A stretch of DNA of 64,000 bases from Caenimonas soli (GCF_013155545.1 NZ_JABJVV010000013.1:106896-170895), one strand, 5' to 3'; positions 42,448-51,528 are shown, counted from the stretch's first letter. Notes: generated by a model not told the origin, from the letters alone. Numbers and translations: made by a program.

Positions 42448-43458
42448 TTACCAGTCGCAATCTTGCGCCAGGTGCCCCAGGCAGTCGCCGGGCTCGACAC
42501 GCGCCAGGGCGCGGATGCATATCGCCAGGCCGGCTCCGGCGAATCGAATGACCGCCGGAGCTTGCGCCGGCTGTCTCGGGTCATGGATGTATCCCGCAAC
42601 TTGACCGGCCGTGATTTCATCCCCCAGCGCGAAGGCGGGCTCGAATATCCCGCCGGTGGGAGCGAAGATGTAGTGCTTATTGCCATCGACCCGCAGCAGT
42701 CGCGCAGGCGGAGGCGGTTGCTGCCCGGCGGTCGCGTCGCAAAGGCCGATCGCGGCAAAGACGCGTTCGATCCCCTGCTCCAACACCGCGAGTCCCTCCG
42801 GGTTGCACACTGCGTGTCCACCGAACTCGCCGCACAGGAAGTGCGTGCCATGCCGCTCGACTGCGGCCCCGTAGGTCCGGTCTTCTCCGAGCAAGTCCAT
42901 GATCATCACGCGCGGGGCGCCGAAAGCTTCGACGATCCTGCGATAGCTCTTGCCCTTGACGACATCCGCGGGCGGCGCCGCCAGCAGCGTGGGCAAGTAG
43001 TTCGTGGAAGCGCCTCCCGCGTGAATGTCGAACACAAGATCGGCCCGCGGGAAAAGCTCTGTATCCGCGTAATGCGCGATCATTTCGGTCAGGCTGCCGT
43101 TGCGCGTACCGGGGAATACCCGGTTGAGGTTCGCACCGTCGATCGGAGAAGTGCGCGAGCCATTGAGCAGGGCGGGCATGTTCAGGCCCGGCACCACGAT
43201 GAGCCGGCCACGGATCTCCATCTCCCGCATGCGGCGCATCAGCTTCATGAGCGCGATGGGACCTTCGTACTCGTCGCCATGGTTGCCACCGGTCAGCAGC
43301 ACCGTGGGACCTTCGCCGCGCTTGAGCACCGACAGCGGGATCGGAATGTAGCCATACCCGGAGCGGTCATGCGAGTAGGGCAGGCGCAGGAAGCCCTGCT
43401 GGAAGCCTTCCCTGTCGTAGTCGATGTCGGTCGTGAGAAGTGAGCGCTTGGAGTTCAT
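42448..43458 (-). CDS. Succinylglutamate desuccinylase/aspartoacylase-family deacylase
   Basis: A zinc carboxypeptidase-like protein of 336 residues. Zinc ligands His60 and Glu63 (GGNHGDEYEG) and His146 (FDIHAGG), the substrate region DGANLNRVFPG and the candidate catalytic Glu in CGEFGGHA are all present. The C-terminal beta domain carries a biotinyl/lipoyl-like IFEPAFALGDEITAGQVAGYI. Family members remove acyl groups from N-acyl amino acids (N-acetyl-diaminobutyrate, acylaspartate). It is the first gene of the leftward operon containing a Bug receptor and the D-aminoacylase. Confidence 0.9.
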   Translation of the reverse strand: MNSKRSLLTTDIDYDREGFQQGFLRLPYSHDRSGYGYIPIPLSVLKRGEGPTVLLTGGNHGDEYEGPIALMKLMRRMREMEIRGRLIVVPGLNMPALLNGSRTSPIDGANLNRVFPGTRNGSLTEMIAHYADTELFPRADLVFDIHAGGASTNYLPTLLAAPPADVVKGKSYRRIVEAFGAPRVMIMDLLGEDRTYGAAVERHGTHFLCGEFGGHAVCNPEGLAVLEQGIERVFAAIGLCDATAGQQPPPPARLLRVDGNKHYIFAPTGGIFEPAFALGDEITAGQVAGYIHDPRQPAQAPAVIRFAGAGLAICIRALARVEPGDCLGHLAQDCDW

Positions 43459-43624
43459 GCCCTTACTTTGTCAGCTGCGCACCTGCACCGCCAATACCGT
43501 TTGCTGGCGCCAGCAATGCCTTGCGCGCATCGATGCGTTGAGGTCATCCGCCCTGGCCTTGAAAGTGATTGGACGGCGCTTCTCCGGTCACCGATTCTTC
43601 GGCTCCCTACACAGGAGCTTTCTC

Positions 43625-44629
43625 ATGCAATTCAACAAACTGCTGCTACCCCTGGCGGCCAGCGCCATCCTCACCGCATCCCTGCTGGGCCTGGGCGGGT
43701 GTTCTTCATCGGAAGCCGCCGGCCCGACCGGCGCGGCCCGCGGCGCGCTGAAGACCCAAGCGCCGGCCTACTACCGCATGCAGCTCGGCGATTTCGAGAT
43801 CACCGCGCTGTCCGATGGAACCGTTCCACTACCACTGGACCAGATGATGTCCAACATTTCGCCGGACGAAGTCCGGCAACTGCTGGCCGCGTCATTCGAG
43901 ACACTGCCGGTCGAAACCGCCATCAATGCGTACCTGGTCAATACAGGGAGCAAGCTGCTCCTGATCGATGCCGGCGCGGGCAAGCTCTTCGGCCCGTATG
44001 GCAACCGGCTGCTGGCCAACCTCAGGGCCGCCGGCTACGGACCGGAGGAAATCGACGCGGTGCTGCTCACCCACTTGCACGGCGACCACTCCGGCGGCCT
44101 CACTGTCGACGGCCAGCGGATGTTCCCTAACGCAACCGTCTACCTGGACAAGGCGGACCGCGACTACCGATTCAGCGCGCAAGCGGAAGCGGCAGCGCCC
44201 GCCAACCAGAAGTCCATGTTCTCCCAATCACGCGAATCGCTCGCCCCGTACGAAGCCGTGAACAAGGTGTCCCTGTTCCAGGGAGCCGCGCAGTTGTTTC
44301 CGGGTATCAGCACAGTTGCGGCGCACGGGCACACGCCGGGGCACACCCTTTATTCGATCGAGAGCCAGGGCCAGAAAATGGTGTTCTTCGGCGATCTGGT
44401 GCATGCCGCCGCCGTCCAGCTGCCTCAGCCCCAGGCCACGATCAGCTTCGACGCCGACGAGCCCGCGGCGGCTGCCGATCGGATCGCGATGTTCGGCAAC
44501 TTCGCGGCGCAACGCACCCTCATTGCCGCAGCTCACATTTCATTCCCCGGCCTGGGCTACCTGCGCACTTCCGGTGCGGGCTACCAGTGGGTGCCCGTGC
44601 CCTACAGCCTGCGCGGAATGACGAACTGA
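43625..44629 (+). CDS. MBL-fold metallo-hydrolase lipoprotein
   Basis: A 334-residue protein with a lipoprotein signal peptide (lipobox LGGC, Cys26). The metallo-beta-lactamase signature HLHGDH (150-155) and a later HTPGHTLY histidine and FGDLVH aspartate complete the dinuclear metal site. The closest general group is the AHL-lactonase/quorum-quenching-like MBL hydrolases. In this envelope position it might hydrolyse lactones or amides outside the cytoplasm. CAGGAG precedes the ATG at 43625. It is divergent from the deacylase operon and 15 bp upstream of the RidA gene. Confidence 0.9.
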   Translation: MQFNKLLLPLAASAILTASLLGLGGCSSSEAAGPTGAARGALKTQAPAYYRMQLGDFEITALSDGTVPLPLDQMMSNISPDEVRQLLAASFETLPVETAINAYLVNTGSKLLLIDAGAGKLFGPYGNRLLANLRAAGYGPEEIDAVLLTHLHGDHSGGLTVDGQRMFPNATVYLDKADRDYRFSAQAEAAAPANQKSMFSQSRESLAPYEAVNKVSLFQGAAQLFPGISTVAAHGHTPGHTLYSIESQGQKMVFFGDLVHAAAVQLPQPQATISFDADEPAAAADRIAMFGNFAAQRTLIAAAHISFPGLGYLRTSGAGYQWVPVPYSLRGMTN

Positions 44630-44644
44630 TCGCAGGCCGCAAAC

Positions 44645-44998
44645 ATGAAGCCACCTCATCTCACTTCTTCCATCGCGCTCGGTGGCGTGGTGTATACCTC
44701 CGGGCTGCTCGCGCGCGCCGGCGACGGTCAGATCACCGGCGACGCCCGCCGGCAGACGCGGCAGGCGCTGCTGAACCTCGAGCGGATCCTGGCCGACCAC
44801 GAACTGGGCTTGCAGCATGTCGTGAAGACCACCGTTTGGCTGCGCGATGCGGCCGATGCACCGGCCTTCAACGACGTATATGCATTGGCCTTCGGCACGC
44901 ATCGGCCTTGCCGGTCGACGGTGGTGAGCGGCCTGCTGGCGCCAGAGGCACTGATCGAGATCGAAGCCATCGCCGTGTCGCCGACGCGGCTCGCCTGA
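44645..44998 (+). CDS. RidA-family protein (enamine/imine deaminase-like)
   Basis: A 117-residue protein with the YjgF/RidA pattern VVYTSGLLA near the N-terminus and RSTVVSGLLAPEALIEIEAIA at the C-terminus. Arg90 and Glu105 are in the active-site positions of enzymes that hydrolyse reactive 2-imino acids. Such imines are produced by DadA-type flavoenzymes like the one at 37497. It probably protects PLP enzymes or speeds the last step of D-amino acid oxidation. Confidence 0.88.
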   Translation: MKPPHLTSSIALGGVVYTSGLLARAGDGQITGDARRQTRQALLNLERILADHELGLQHVVKTTVWLRDAADAPAFNDVYALAFGTHRPCRSTVVSGLLAPEALIEIEAIAVSPTRLA

Positions 44999-45004
44999 AT
45001 CGGG

Positions 45005-45928
45005 CTACGGCCGCTGCCGCGCGCCGCGCGCGAGCCCCTGCTTCGCCGATGCTGCTCGCAAATGGGCGAGCATGGGCTCCAGCGCGGGGTTCGCACCGTC
45101 TTCCGGAAAGACGAAGCTGAGGGAAAGGGGGACCTTCAGGTCGCGGATCTCGGCGAACTCCACTTGCGAAGGCGGGCGGTAGCGGTTCCTGTCGTTGACG
45201 ATCGCCACGCCGATTCCGGCGGAAACCAGGCTGAGCACCGCGGCTTCGTTCTGTCCCGCCTGCACTACGTTGGGCACGAGGCCGCCTGCTGCGCAGGCAG
45301 TGAGCAGGTAGTCGTGATAGGCCGGATAGGTCGCGCGATGGAAGAACACGAATGGCGCGTCGGTCAGATGGCGCAGTGAGATGGCACCACGGGGTCGCCC
45401 CTTCCAACCAACAGGCATCGCCAGCACCACGCCGTGCTTTTGCAGCGGCAGCGACGAGAGACCCCTCGGCAGTGGACCGACCTGGTAGATGAAGCCGCCG
45501 TCCAGCGCGCCATCCAGAAGGCGGGCCAGCTGCTCCGGTGTTCCCAAGGGCGTCGGCTCCAGCCGGACCTTGGGCGCCGCTTCCCTGAATGCGTGGAAAG
45601 AGTCGGGGACGATTCCTTCCCACCCGGCCACTTCGACATAGCCGACCCGCACCATCCCGACCTCGCCGCTGGCGACCCGGCGCGCGCGGTCACAGGCGCT
45701 GCCAAGCGACGTCATGAGCTGGATCACATCTTCGCGGAATGCGGTGCCGCTTCGGCTCAGGCGCAGGCCGCGCGGCAACCGTTCGAACAGCTGCACGCCG
45801 AGCTCGTCTTCCAGGTCCTGGATTTGCCGCGACACCGCCGGCTGCGTGACGTGCAGGTGCTCCGAGGCCACACGGACGTTCTCGGTTTCCGCTACCGCCA
45901 GGAAATACCGCAAGTGACGCAATTCCAT
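45005..45928 (-). CDS. LysR-family transcriptional regulator
   Basis: A 307-residue protein. MELRHLRYFLAVAETENVRVA and TQPAVSRQIQDLEDELGVQLF form the LysR helix-turn-helix. The effector domain has PLGTPEQLARLLDGALDGGF and LSLVSAGIGVAIVNDRNRY. The start is the ATG at 45928, because the upstream part of the frame lacks homology. It is divergent from the Bug gene at 46033 and probably controls the Bug, amidase and PrpE-like operon. It converges with RidA (6 bp gap). Confidence 0.9.
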   Translation of the reverse strand: MELRHLRYFLAVAETENVRVASEHLHVTQPAVSRQIQDLEDELGVQLFERLPRGLRLSRSGTAFREDVIQLMTSLGSACDRARRVASGEVGMVRVGYVEVAGWEGIVPDSFHAFREAAPKVRLEPTPLGTPEQLARLLDGALDGGFIYQVGPLPRGLSSLPLQKHGVVLAMPVGWKGRPRGAISLRHLTDAPFVFFHRATYPAYHDYLLTACAAGGLVPNVVQAGQNEAAVLSLVSAGIGVAIVNDRNRYRPPSQVEFAEIRDLKVPLSLSFVFPEDGANPALEPMLAHLRAASAKQGLARGARQRP

Positions 45929-45934
45929 GGATCG

Positions 45935-45949
45935 ATGCCTCCTGGGCAT
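45935..45949. promoter_or_regulatory. LysR box ATGCC-TCCTG-GGCAT (T-N11-A)
   Basis: A perfect 5-bp-arm dyad with the canonical T-N11-A spacing of LysR operators, six bases upstream of the LysR start and in the 104-bp divergent promoter shared with the Bug gene. Confidence 0.55.
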
Positions 45950-46032
45950 CAGTATATCGAGCCGAAACCATTGGCGACAACGCCTCGCGGTCACCAGAAT
46001 TCAACGCACCCACTCACACCACAGGTCAAGTC

Positions 46033-47010
46033 ATGTTGATACGGCGAACATTCATCCGGGCAGGCGCTGCGGCGCTGGCCCTGCCTCTCGCGCCCTTTGC
46101 ACGGGCCCAGGCTTTTCCCTCCAAGCCCATCCGCCTGCTGGTGCCCTTCGCACCGGGCGGGACCACCGACCTGCTCGCGCGCATCCTGGCCGAGCGGATG
46201 GCGCCGCTGCTCGGCCAGCCCGTCATCGTGGAGAACAAGTCGGGCGGCGGTGGCACCGTGGGCGCCGCGGAGGTGGCTCGCGCCGCCCCCGATGGGTACT
46301 TGCTGTGCATGGTCACGGCGTCGACGGCCGCCGCCGGCCCCGCTCTCAATCCGAAGATCCCCTACCACCCGGTCACGGATTTCACGCCCATCATCAACGT
46401 GGCGGCCACCCCCAACGTGATAGCGGCGCACACCGGATTTCCCGCCAGGAACTTCGAGGCCTTCCTTGGAGAGTTGAAGCGCAGGCCGGGGCGGTACTCC
46501 TACGCGAGCGCCGGCACCGGCAGCCTGGCCCACTTGCAAATGGAGTTGTTCAAGAGTCTCTCGGGGACGTTCATCGCCCACATTCCCTATCGTGGCGGCG
46601 CACCCGCGCTCAATGACACCGTGGCGGGGCAGACCGCAATGATCCTCGACAACCTGCCCACGGCGCTGCCTTTCATAACCGCAGGCCGGCTGAACCCGAT
46701 CGTGGTTTCCGCTCCGGCCCGGACGGCCCAATTGCCGGAAGTTCCCACGTTCAAGGAAGTCGGCATGGAGCCCATGAATCGGATGGGCTTTTTCGGCATC
46801 GAGGGGCCTCGAGGAATGCGCAAGGACGTCGTTGACCGCATCAGCGACGCGGCGGGGCGTGCCTTGCTGGACCCCGCCACCCGCAAGCGCATCGAAGCCA
46901 CCGGCTCAGTCGTCGTGTCCGGCACGCCGGAGCAGTTCGGCGAGCAGATCCGCACAGAGTACGAGTTGTACCGCCAGGTCGTCGCGAAGCAGAAGCTGTC
47001 TCCCGACTAA
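46033..47010 (+). CDS. Bug-family periplasmic solute receptor (TTT type)
   Basis: A 325-residue receptor with a twin-arginine-containing leader (MLIRRTFIRAGAAALALPLA), then FPSKPIRLLVPFAPGGTTDLLAR, LGQPVIVENKSGGGG, APDGYLLCMV and HIPYRGGAPALNDTVAGQTAMILDN. The RR motif with a hydrophobic stretch could mean Tat export, though many Bug leaders are Sec-dependent. It is the first gene of an operon with a secreted amidase and an acyl-CoA ligase, so it may import the amide-derived acid. Confidence 0.92.
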   Translation: MLIRRTFIRAGAAALALPLAPFARAQAFPSKPIRLLVPFAPGGTTDLLARILAERMAPLLGQPVIVENKSGGGGTVGAAEVARAAPDGYLLCMVTASTAAAGPALNPKIPYHPVTDFTPIINVAATPNVIAAHTGFPARNFEAFLGELKRRPGRYSYASAGTGSLAHLQMELFKSLSGTFIAHIPYRGGAPALNDTVAGQTAMILDNLPTALPFITAGRLNPIVVSAPARTAQLPEVPTFKEVGMEPMNRMGFFGIEGPRGMRKDVVDRISDAAGRALLDPATRKRIEATGSVVVSGTPEQFGEQIRTEYELYRQVVAKQKLSPD

Positions 47011-47049
47011 CGCTCCATCCCCCATCCCTTCATCCCACGGAGACCACTC

Positions 47050-48981
47050 ATGTCATTTCTTCTTCGCTTCGTATCGAGCGCGCTCTGGGCCGGCTGCACC
47101 TGCAGCTGGGCCGCCGCGCAAGGCGCTACCTTCGACGTCACCGAGAAATCGATCTCGGAGCTACAGTCCGCCCAGGCGGAAGGCCGTACCACGGCCCGGG
47201 TTCTGGTGGAGCAGTACCTCGCTCGCATCCGTGCTTATGACCAGGCCGGTCCGGCGCTGAACGCGATCATCACCTTGAACCCCAACGCGGTGCGGGAAGC
47301 CGAAGCGCTCGACCGCGAGCGCAGGGTCAAGGGACCGCGTGGTCCGCTGCATGGCATTCCCATCCTGGTCAAGGACAACTTCGCAACCAAGGACATGCCG
47401 ACGAGCGGCGGCACGCTGGCGTTGGCCACCATGCAGACCACGCGCGACGCCTTCCAGATCGACAAGCTGCGCCAGGCCGGCGCCATCGTGCTCGGGAAAA
47501 CAGCGTTGCACGAACTGGCGGCGGGGATCACGACCATTTCTTCCCTCAGCGGCGCGACGCGCAATCCCTACGACCTCAACAGGGTGCCGGGCGGCTCCAG
47601 CGGCGGCACGGCAGCAGCGGTGGCCGCCAGCTTCGCCGCCGCCGGAATGGGCACGGACACCTGTGGCTCGATCCGCATTCCCGCCGGCAACCAGAACCTC
47701 GTCGGATTGCGCGTGACGCGCGGTCTCTCGAGCCGCCACGGCGTGATTCCCCTCTCGAACACACAAGACGAAGCCGGCCCGCTGGCACGTTCGGTCACCG
47801 ACCTGGCACTCCTGCTCGATGCCACGGTTGGCCCTGACGCGAACGATCCGGTAACCGCCGACGCAGCGCGACACGTGGGCAGCGGCTATGCGCGGCTGCT
47901 AGGCGAAGGATCCCTCAAGGGCAAGCGCATCGGCGTGCTCAAGAGCCTTTTTGGGCAAGCTCCTGAGGATGCCGAAGTGGCTACGCTGGTGCGCAAGGCC
48001 CTCGATGCGATGAAGGCCCAGGGCGCGGAGCTGGTGGAGATATCCGTGCCGGAATTGGATGAGCTCATGCGTGACGGCAACGTGATCGCGCACGAGTTCA
48101 AGTTCGACTTGGCGCGGTACCTGGCCGGCGAACCGTCGGCGCCGGTGAAAACGCTGCAGGAGATCATCGAGAAGGGCCTGGACCACGACCAGTTGAATGC
48201 AGTTTTTCGCCTGCGCAATGGGGCCAAGGGGCGCGACACCGAGGCCTACCGCACGGCCCTGGAAAAACAGGGCGTGCTGCGCACGCGAATGACCACGGCA
48301 TTCCAGACTGACAAGCTTGACGCCGTGGCCTACCCCGTGCTCAGGCGCAAGGCCGTCCAGATCGGCGAGGCCCAGACCGGCTTCACATGCCAGCTCAGTG
48401 GTAATACGGGGCTGCCGGCGATCTCCGTGCCAGCGGGCTTCACCGATGACGGCGTTCCGGTTGGGATGGAGCTGCTCGGGCAGCCCTACCAGGAGGCGGA
48501 GCTGCTCAAACTGGCCTATGCATGGGAGCAAGCGGCCAAGCCGCGCCGCTCGCCTTTCAGCACGCCGCCGCTGGTGGCGGGACAGGCGCCGCGCCCACTC
48601 GCCCTGACCGTGGTTACGCCAGTGGAAGGCGCCAGGGACCCGGCCACAACAGTGTCGTTCGAGTACATTCCGACCACGGGCAAGCTGCGCTACTCGGCAT
48701 CGGTACAACGGCTGCCGGCATCCGACGTCGTGGCCGTGACGCTCCAGCGCGGACAGGAGCAGCAATCTGGCTCCGTGCTCGCCCACCTGGTGCGCGGGGG
48801 CCAACTTTCGGGAGCTGCGGAAATCACCTTGCGCGCCAAGGATCGTGAAGCACTTGCGAACGGGCAACTCTATGTTCACCTGTACACACGGCAAAAGCCG
48901 CTCGGAGTCAACCGCGTAAGGATCGAGCTGACTCCCGGATCGGCAAGCGTCGAGCCAACTCTTGCCCTCATGCCGAGATGA
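47050..48981 (+). CDS. Secreted amidase-signature hydrolase with C-terminal extension
   Basis: A 643-residue amidase. The Ser-cisSer-Lys triad is complete: Lys108 in ILVKDNF, Ser183 in GGSSGG and Ser207 in DTCGSIRIPA. The first 24 residues look like a signal peptide (SALWAGCTCSWAAAQ), unusual because most amidase-signature enzymes are cytoplasmic. After about residue 515 comes a 120-130-residue beta-rich extension that I do not recognise. It should hydrolyse amides or N-acyl amino acid derivatives in the periplasm. It overlaps the acyl-CoA ligase gene by ATGA. Confidence 0.88.
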   Translation: MSFLLRFVSSALWAGCTCSWAAAQGATFDVTEKSISELQSAQAEGRTTARVLVEQYLARIRAYDQAGPALNAIITLNPNAVREAEALDRERRVKGPRGPLHGIPILVKDNFATKDMPTSGGTLALATMQTTRDAFQIDKLRQAGAIVLGKTALHELAAGITTISSLSGATRNPYDLNRVPGGSSGGTAAAVAASFAAAGMGTDTCGSIRIPAGNQNLVGLRVTRGLSSRHGVIPLSNTQDEAGPLARSVTDLALLLDATVGPDANDPVTADAARHVGSGYARLLGEGSLKGKRIGVLKSLFGQAPEDAEVATLVRKALDAMKAQGAELVEISVPELDELMRDGNVIAHEFKFDLARYLAGEPSAPVKTLQEIIEKGLDHDQLNAVFRLRNGAKGRDTEAYRTALEKQGVLRTRMTTAFQTDKLDAVAYPVLRRKAVQIGEAQTGFTCQLSGNTGLPAISVPAGFTDDGVPVGMELLGQPYQEAELLKLAYAWEQAAKPRRSPFSTPPLVAGQAPRPLALTVVTPVEGARDPATTVSFEYIPTTGKLRYSASVQRLPASDVVAVTLQRGQEQQSGSVLAHLVRGGQLSGAAEITLRAKDREALANGQLYVHLYTRQKPLGVNRVRIELTPGSASVEPTLALMPR

Positions 48982-50870
48982 GTTACGCAGAGTTCTACCG
49001 CCGCTCCATCGATGACCGCGATGCGTTCTGGGCCGAGCAGGCGAAGTTGATCGACTGGCGGCAGCCGCCGGTCACGATTTGCGACCACAGCCGCCCACCG
49101 TTCACGCGCTGGTTCGCCGGTGGCACCACCAATCTCTGCCACAACGCGGTCGACCGGCACTTGTTGGACCGGCCCGATCAGCCCGCGCTCATCTATGTCT
49201 CGACCGAAACAGGCGAAGAGCGGACCTACACCTTTCGCGAGCTGCACGGCGAGGTGCAGCGGGCTGCGGCGGCGCTCCAGGGCCTGGGCGTGCAAAAGGG
49301 CGATCGCGTCCTCATCTACATGCCGATGATTGCGCAGGCGGCGTTTGCCATGCTGGCATGCGCGCGCATCGGTGCGATCCACTCGGTGGTGTTCGGCGGC
49401 TTCGCATCGGTCTCGCTGGCGTCGCGGATCGAAGACGCATCGCCCAAGGTGATCGTCAGCGCCGATGCGGGCTCGCGCGCCGGCAAGGTGTTGGCGTACA
49501 AGCCGTTGCTGGACGAGGCGATTCGTTTGTCCCGCCACAAACCCGAATCCGTGCTGTTGGTGGACCGGGGCCTGGCGCCGATGGCGCGCGTGGCCGGCCG
49601 CGATCACGACTGGTCGGACTTGGCCCAGCGCCACGCCGGCGCGCAAGTCGAGTGCGAGTGGCTGGATTCGACCGACATCAGCTACACGATCTACACCAGC
49701 GGCACCACCGGGCAGCCGAAGGGCGTGCAACGCGACGTGGGTGGCTACGCCGTGGCGCTGGCGGCGAGCATGAAGCACATCTTCCTGGGCCAGCCGGGCG
49801 AAACCTACTTTTCCACCAGCGACATCGGCTGGGTGGTGGGCCACAGCTACATCGTCTACGGGCCGCTGATCGCGGGCATGGCCACCATCATGTACGAAGG
49901 CTTGCCGATTCGCCCGGACGCCGGTATCTGGTGGAGCCTGGTGGAAAAGTACAAGGTGAGCGCCATGTTCAGCGCACCCACGGCCGTGCGGGTGCTCAAG
50001 AAACAGGACCCGGCCTTCCTGAAGAAGTACGACCTGTCCAGCCTGAAGGCCTTGTTCCTGGCGGGCGAGCCGCTGGACGAGCCGACGGCCCGCTGGATCA
50101 GCGACGGCCTGGGCGTGCCGATCATCGACAACTACTGGCAGACCGAAAGCGGCTGGCCGATCCTCACCATCGCCAATGGCGTCGAGAGGAAGCCCAGCAA
50201 GTTCGGTAGCCCCGGCGTCCCGATGTATGGCTACGACGTGCGGCTGGTGCACGAAAGCACGGGCCAGGAGCTCACCGCCCCCAATGAGAAGGGCGTCGTG
50301 GTGATCGAGGGGCCGACGCCACCGGGGTTCATGCAAACCGTCTGGGGCGACGATCAGCGCTATGTGAAGACCTACTGGGAAACCGTCCCGGGGCGCATGG
50401 TTTACAGCACCTTCGACTGGGGCATCCGCGACGAGGAGGGCTACTACTACATCCTGGGCCGAACGGACGACGTGATCAATGTGGCCGGCCACCGCCTGGG
50501 CACCCGCGAGATCGAGGAAAGCATTTCCAGCCACCCGAACGTCGCCGAGGTGGCAGTGGTGGGTGTGGCCGACGCCTTGAAAGGCCAGGTGGCAATGGCA
50601 TTCGTCGTTCCGCGCGACGTGACCGCCCTCACGGGCACTCAGTCCCGGCTCAAACTCGAGGGCGACATCATGAAAGTGGTGGACGAGCAGCTCGGCGCCG
50701 TGGCCCGGCCGTCGCGCGTGCACTTCGTCAACCTGCTGCCCAAGACGCGCAGCGGCAAGCTCCTGCGCCGCGCCATCCAGGCCGTGGCCGAAGGCCGCGA
50801 CCCGGGTGACCTGACGACGATCGAAGACCCCACCGCCTTGCAGCAGATCCGCGAGCCAATGGCGCCGTAG
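48978..50870 (+). CDS. prpE: Propionyl/acetyl-CoA synthetase (PrpE/Acs family)
   Basis: A 630-residue AMP-forming ligase. The P-loop TSGTTGQPKG, WWSLVEKYKVSAMFSAPTAVR, DNYWQTESGWP, TGDWG-like FDWGIRDEEGYYYILGRTDD and the C-terminal acylated lysine region RSGKLLRR are all present. It activates propionate or a similarly short acid. It is coupled to the secreted amidase gene, so it may activate the acid released from an amide, although PrpE also serves the methylcitrate cycle elsewhere. Confidence 0.9.
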   Translation: MSYAEFYRRSIDDRDAFWAEQAKLIDWRQPPVTICDHSRPPFTRWFAGGTTNLCHNAVDRHLLDRPDQPALIYVSTETGEERTYTFRELHGEVQRAAAALQGLGVQKGDRVLIYMPMIAQAAFAMLACARIGAIHSVVFGGFASVSLASRIEDASPKVIVSADAGSRAGKVLAYKPLLDEAIRLSRHKPESVLLVDRGLAPMARVAGRDHDWSDLAQRHAGAQVECEWLDSTDISYTIYTSGTTGQPKGVQRDVGGYAVALAASMKHIFLGQPGETYFSTSDIGWVVGHSYIVYGPLIAGMATIMYEGLPIRPDAGIWWSLVEKYKVSAMFSAPTAVRVLKKQDPAFLKKYDLSSLKALFLAGEPLDEPTARWISDGLGVPIIDNYWQTESGWPILTIANGVERKPSKFGSPGVPMYGYDVRLVHESTGQELTAPNEKGVVVIEGPTPPGFMQTVWGDDQRYVKTYWETVPGRMVYSTFDWGIRDEEGYYYILGRTDDVINVAGHRLGTREIEESISSHPNVAEVAVVGVADALKGQVAMAFVVPRDVTALTGTQSRLKLEGDIMKVVDEQLGAVARPSRVHFVNLLPKTRSGKLLRRAIQAVAEGRDPGDLTTIEDPTALQQIREPMAP

Positions 50871-50877
50871 ATCACTT

Positions 50878-51489
50878 TCAAGGAGCGTGCTGCAATAAGC
50901 CTTCCGAGGCGCCAATCGCCCGCAAGAAAAAAAGAGTTGCGTGTGAGGTGATATGCGATGGGGCATAGGCCCCATCGGTTCGATACCAGCCTGACATTCC
51001 TTCGGCCATGCTGAAGAGTTGAAGGCAGGCCAACTTGATGTCCTGTGGCGGGATCAACTTGGCCTCGATGGCCTGCTCCAACCCGTTGCGCACCATGCGC
51101 TCGACGGCATCGCGGCGCTCGATGACGTGCTCGCGGTTTTCCGGCTGGAGCGAGCGGATCATGTCCGCCATCAGGCGCCAGGAGGCACGCCGGACGATCG
51201 CCTGCTCGAACGTGCAGGTCACCAGCCCTGCCAGCCGGGCCGCAGGCTGACCATCCGTGGCAAGCACCACGGACTGGTAGACCTCCAGCATTTGAGTCAT
51301 CTCGCGCTCTTCGATGGCAAGGATGACGGCCTCTTTGGAGGGGAAGTAGTTGTACATCGCCGAGGGCACGATGTTCAAGTCGGCGCAGATTTCACGCGTA
51401 GAAGTCGCGGAATAGCCGGAACGAGAGAAGCGCGCCAGAGCGGCATTCAGGAACTCTTCGCGGCGAGGGAATTCGGGCTTCTTGGGCAT
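50878..51489 (-). CDS. TetR-family transcriptional regulator
   Basis: A 203-residue protein with a TetR helix-turn-helix (ALARFSRSGYSATSTREICA, LNIVPSAMYNYFPSKEAVIL) and a helical ligand-binding C-domain with no obvious special motif. It is divergent from the enoyl-CoA hydratase gene. The shared 126-bp promoter carries three near-identical palindromes. It is the likely repressor of the operon at 51616 and beyond, probably released by an acyl-CoA, as in FadR/PaaR-type TetR proteins. Confidence 0.92.
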   Translation of the reverse strand: MPKKPEFPRREEFLNAALARFSRSGYSATSTREICADLNIVPSAMYNYFPSKEAVILAIEEREMTQMLEVYQSVVLATDGQPAARLAGLVTCTFEQAIVRRASWRLMADMIRSLQPENREHVIERRDAVERMVRNGLEQAIEAKLIPPQDIKLACLQLFSMAEGMSGWYRTDGAYAPSHITSHATLFFLRAIGASEGLLQHAP

Positions 51490-51514
51490 ATGCGGTGGTG
51501 GGCAACGCGATTAT

Positions 51515-51528
51515 AGAGCGATCGCTCT
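51515..51528. promoter_or_regulatory. TetR operator 1 (AGAGCGATCGCTCT)
   Basis: A perfect 14-bp palindrome nearest the TetR start. It shares its sequence exactly with operator 2, 22 bp downstream. Its position would block leftward transcription of the regulator. Confidence 0.75.
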
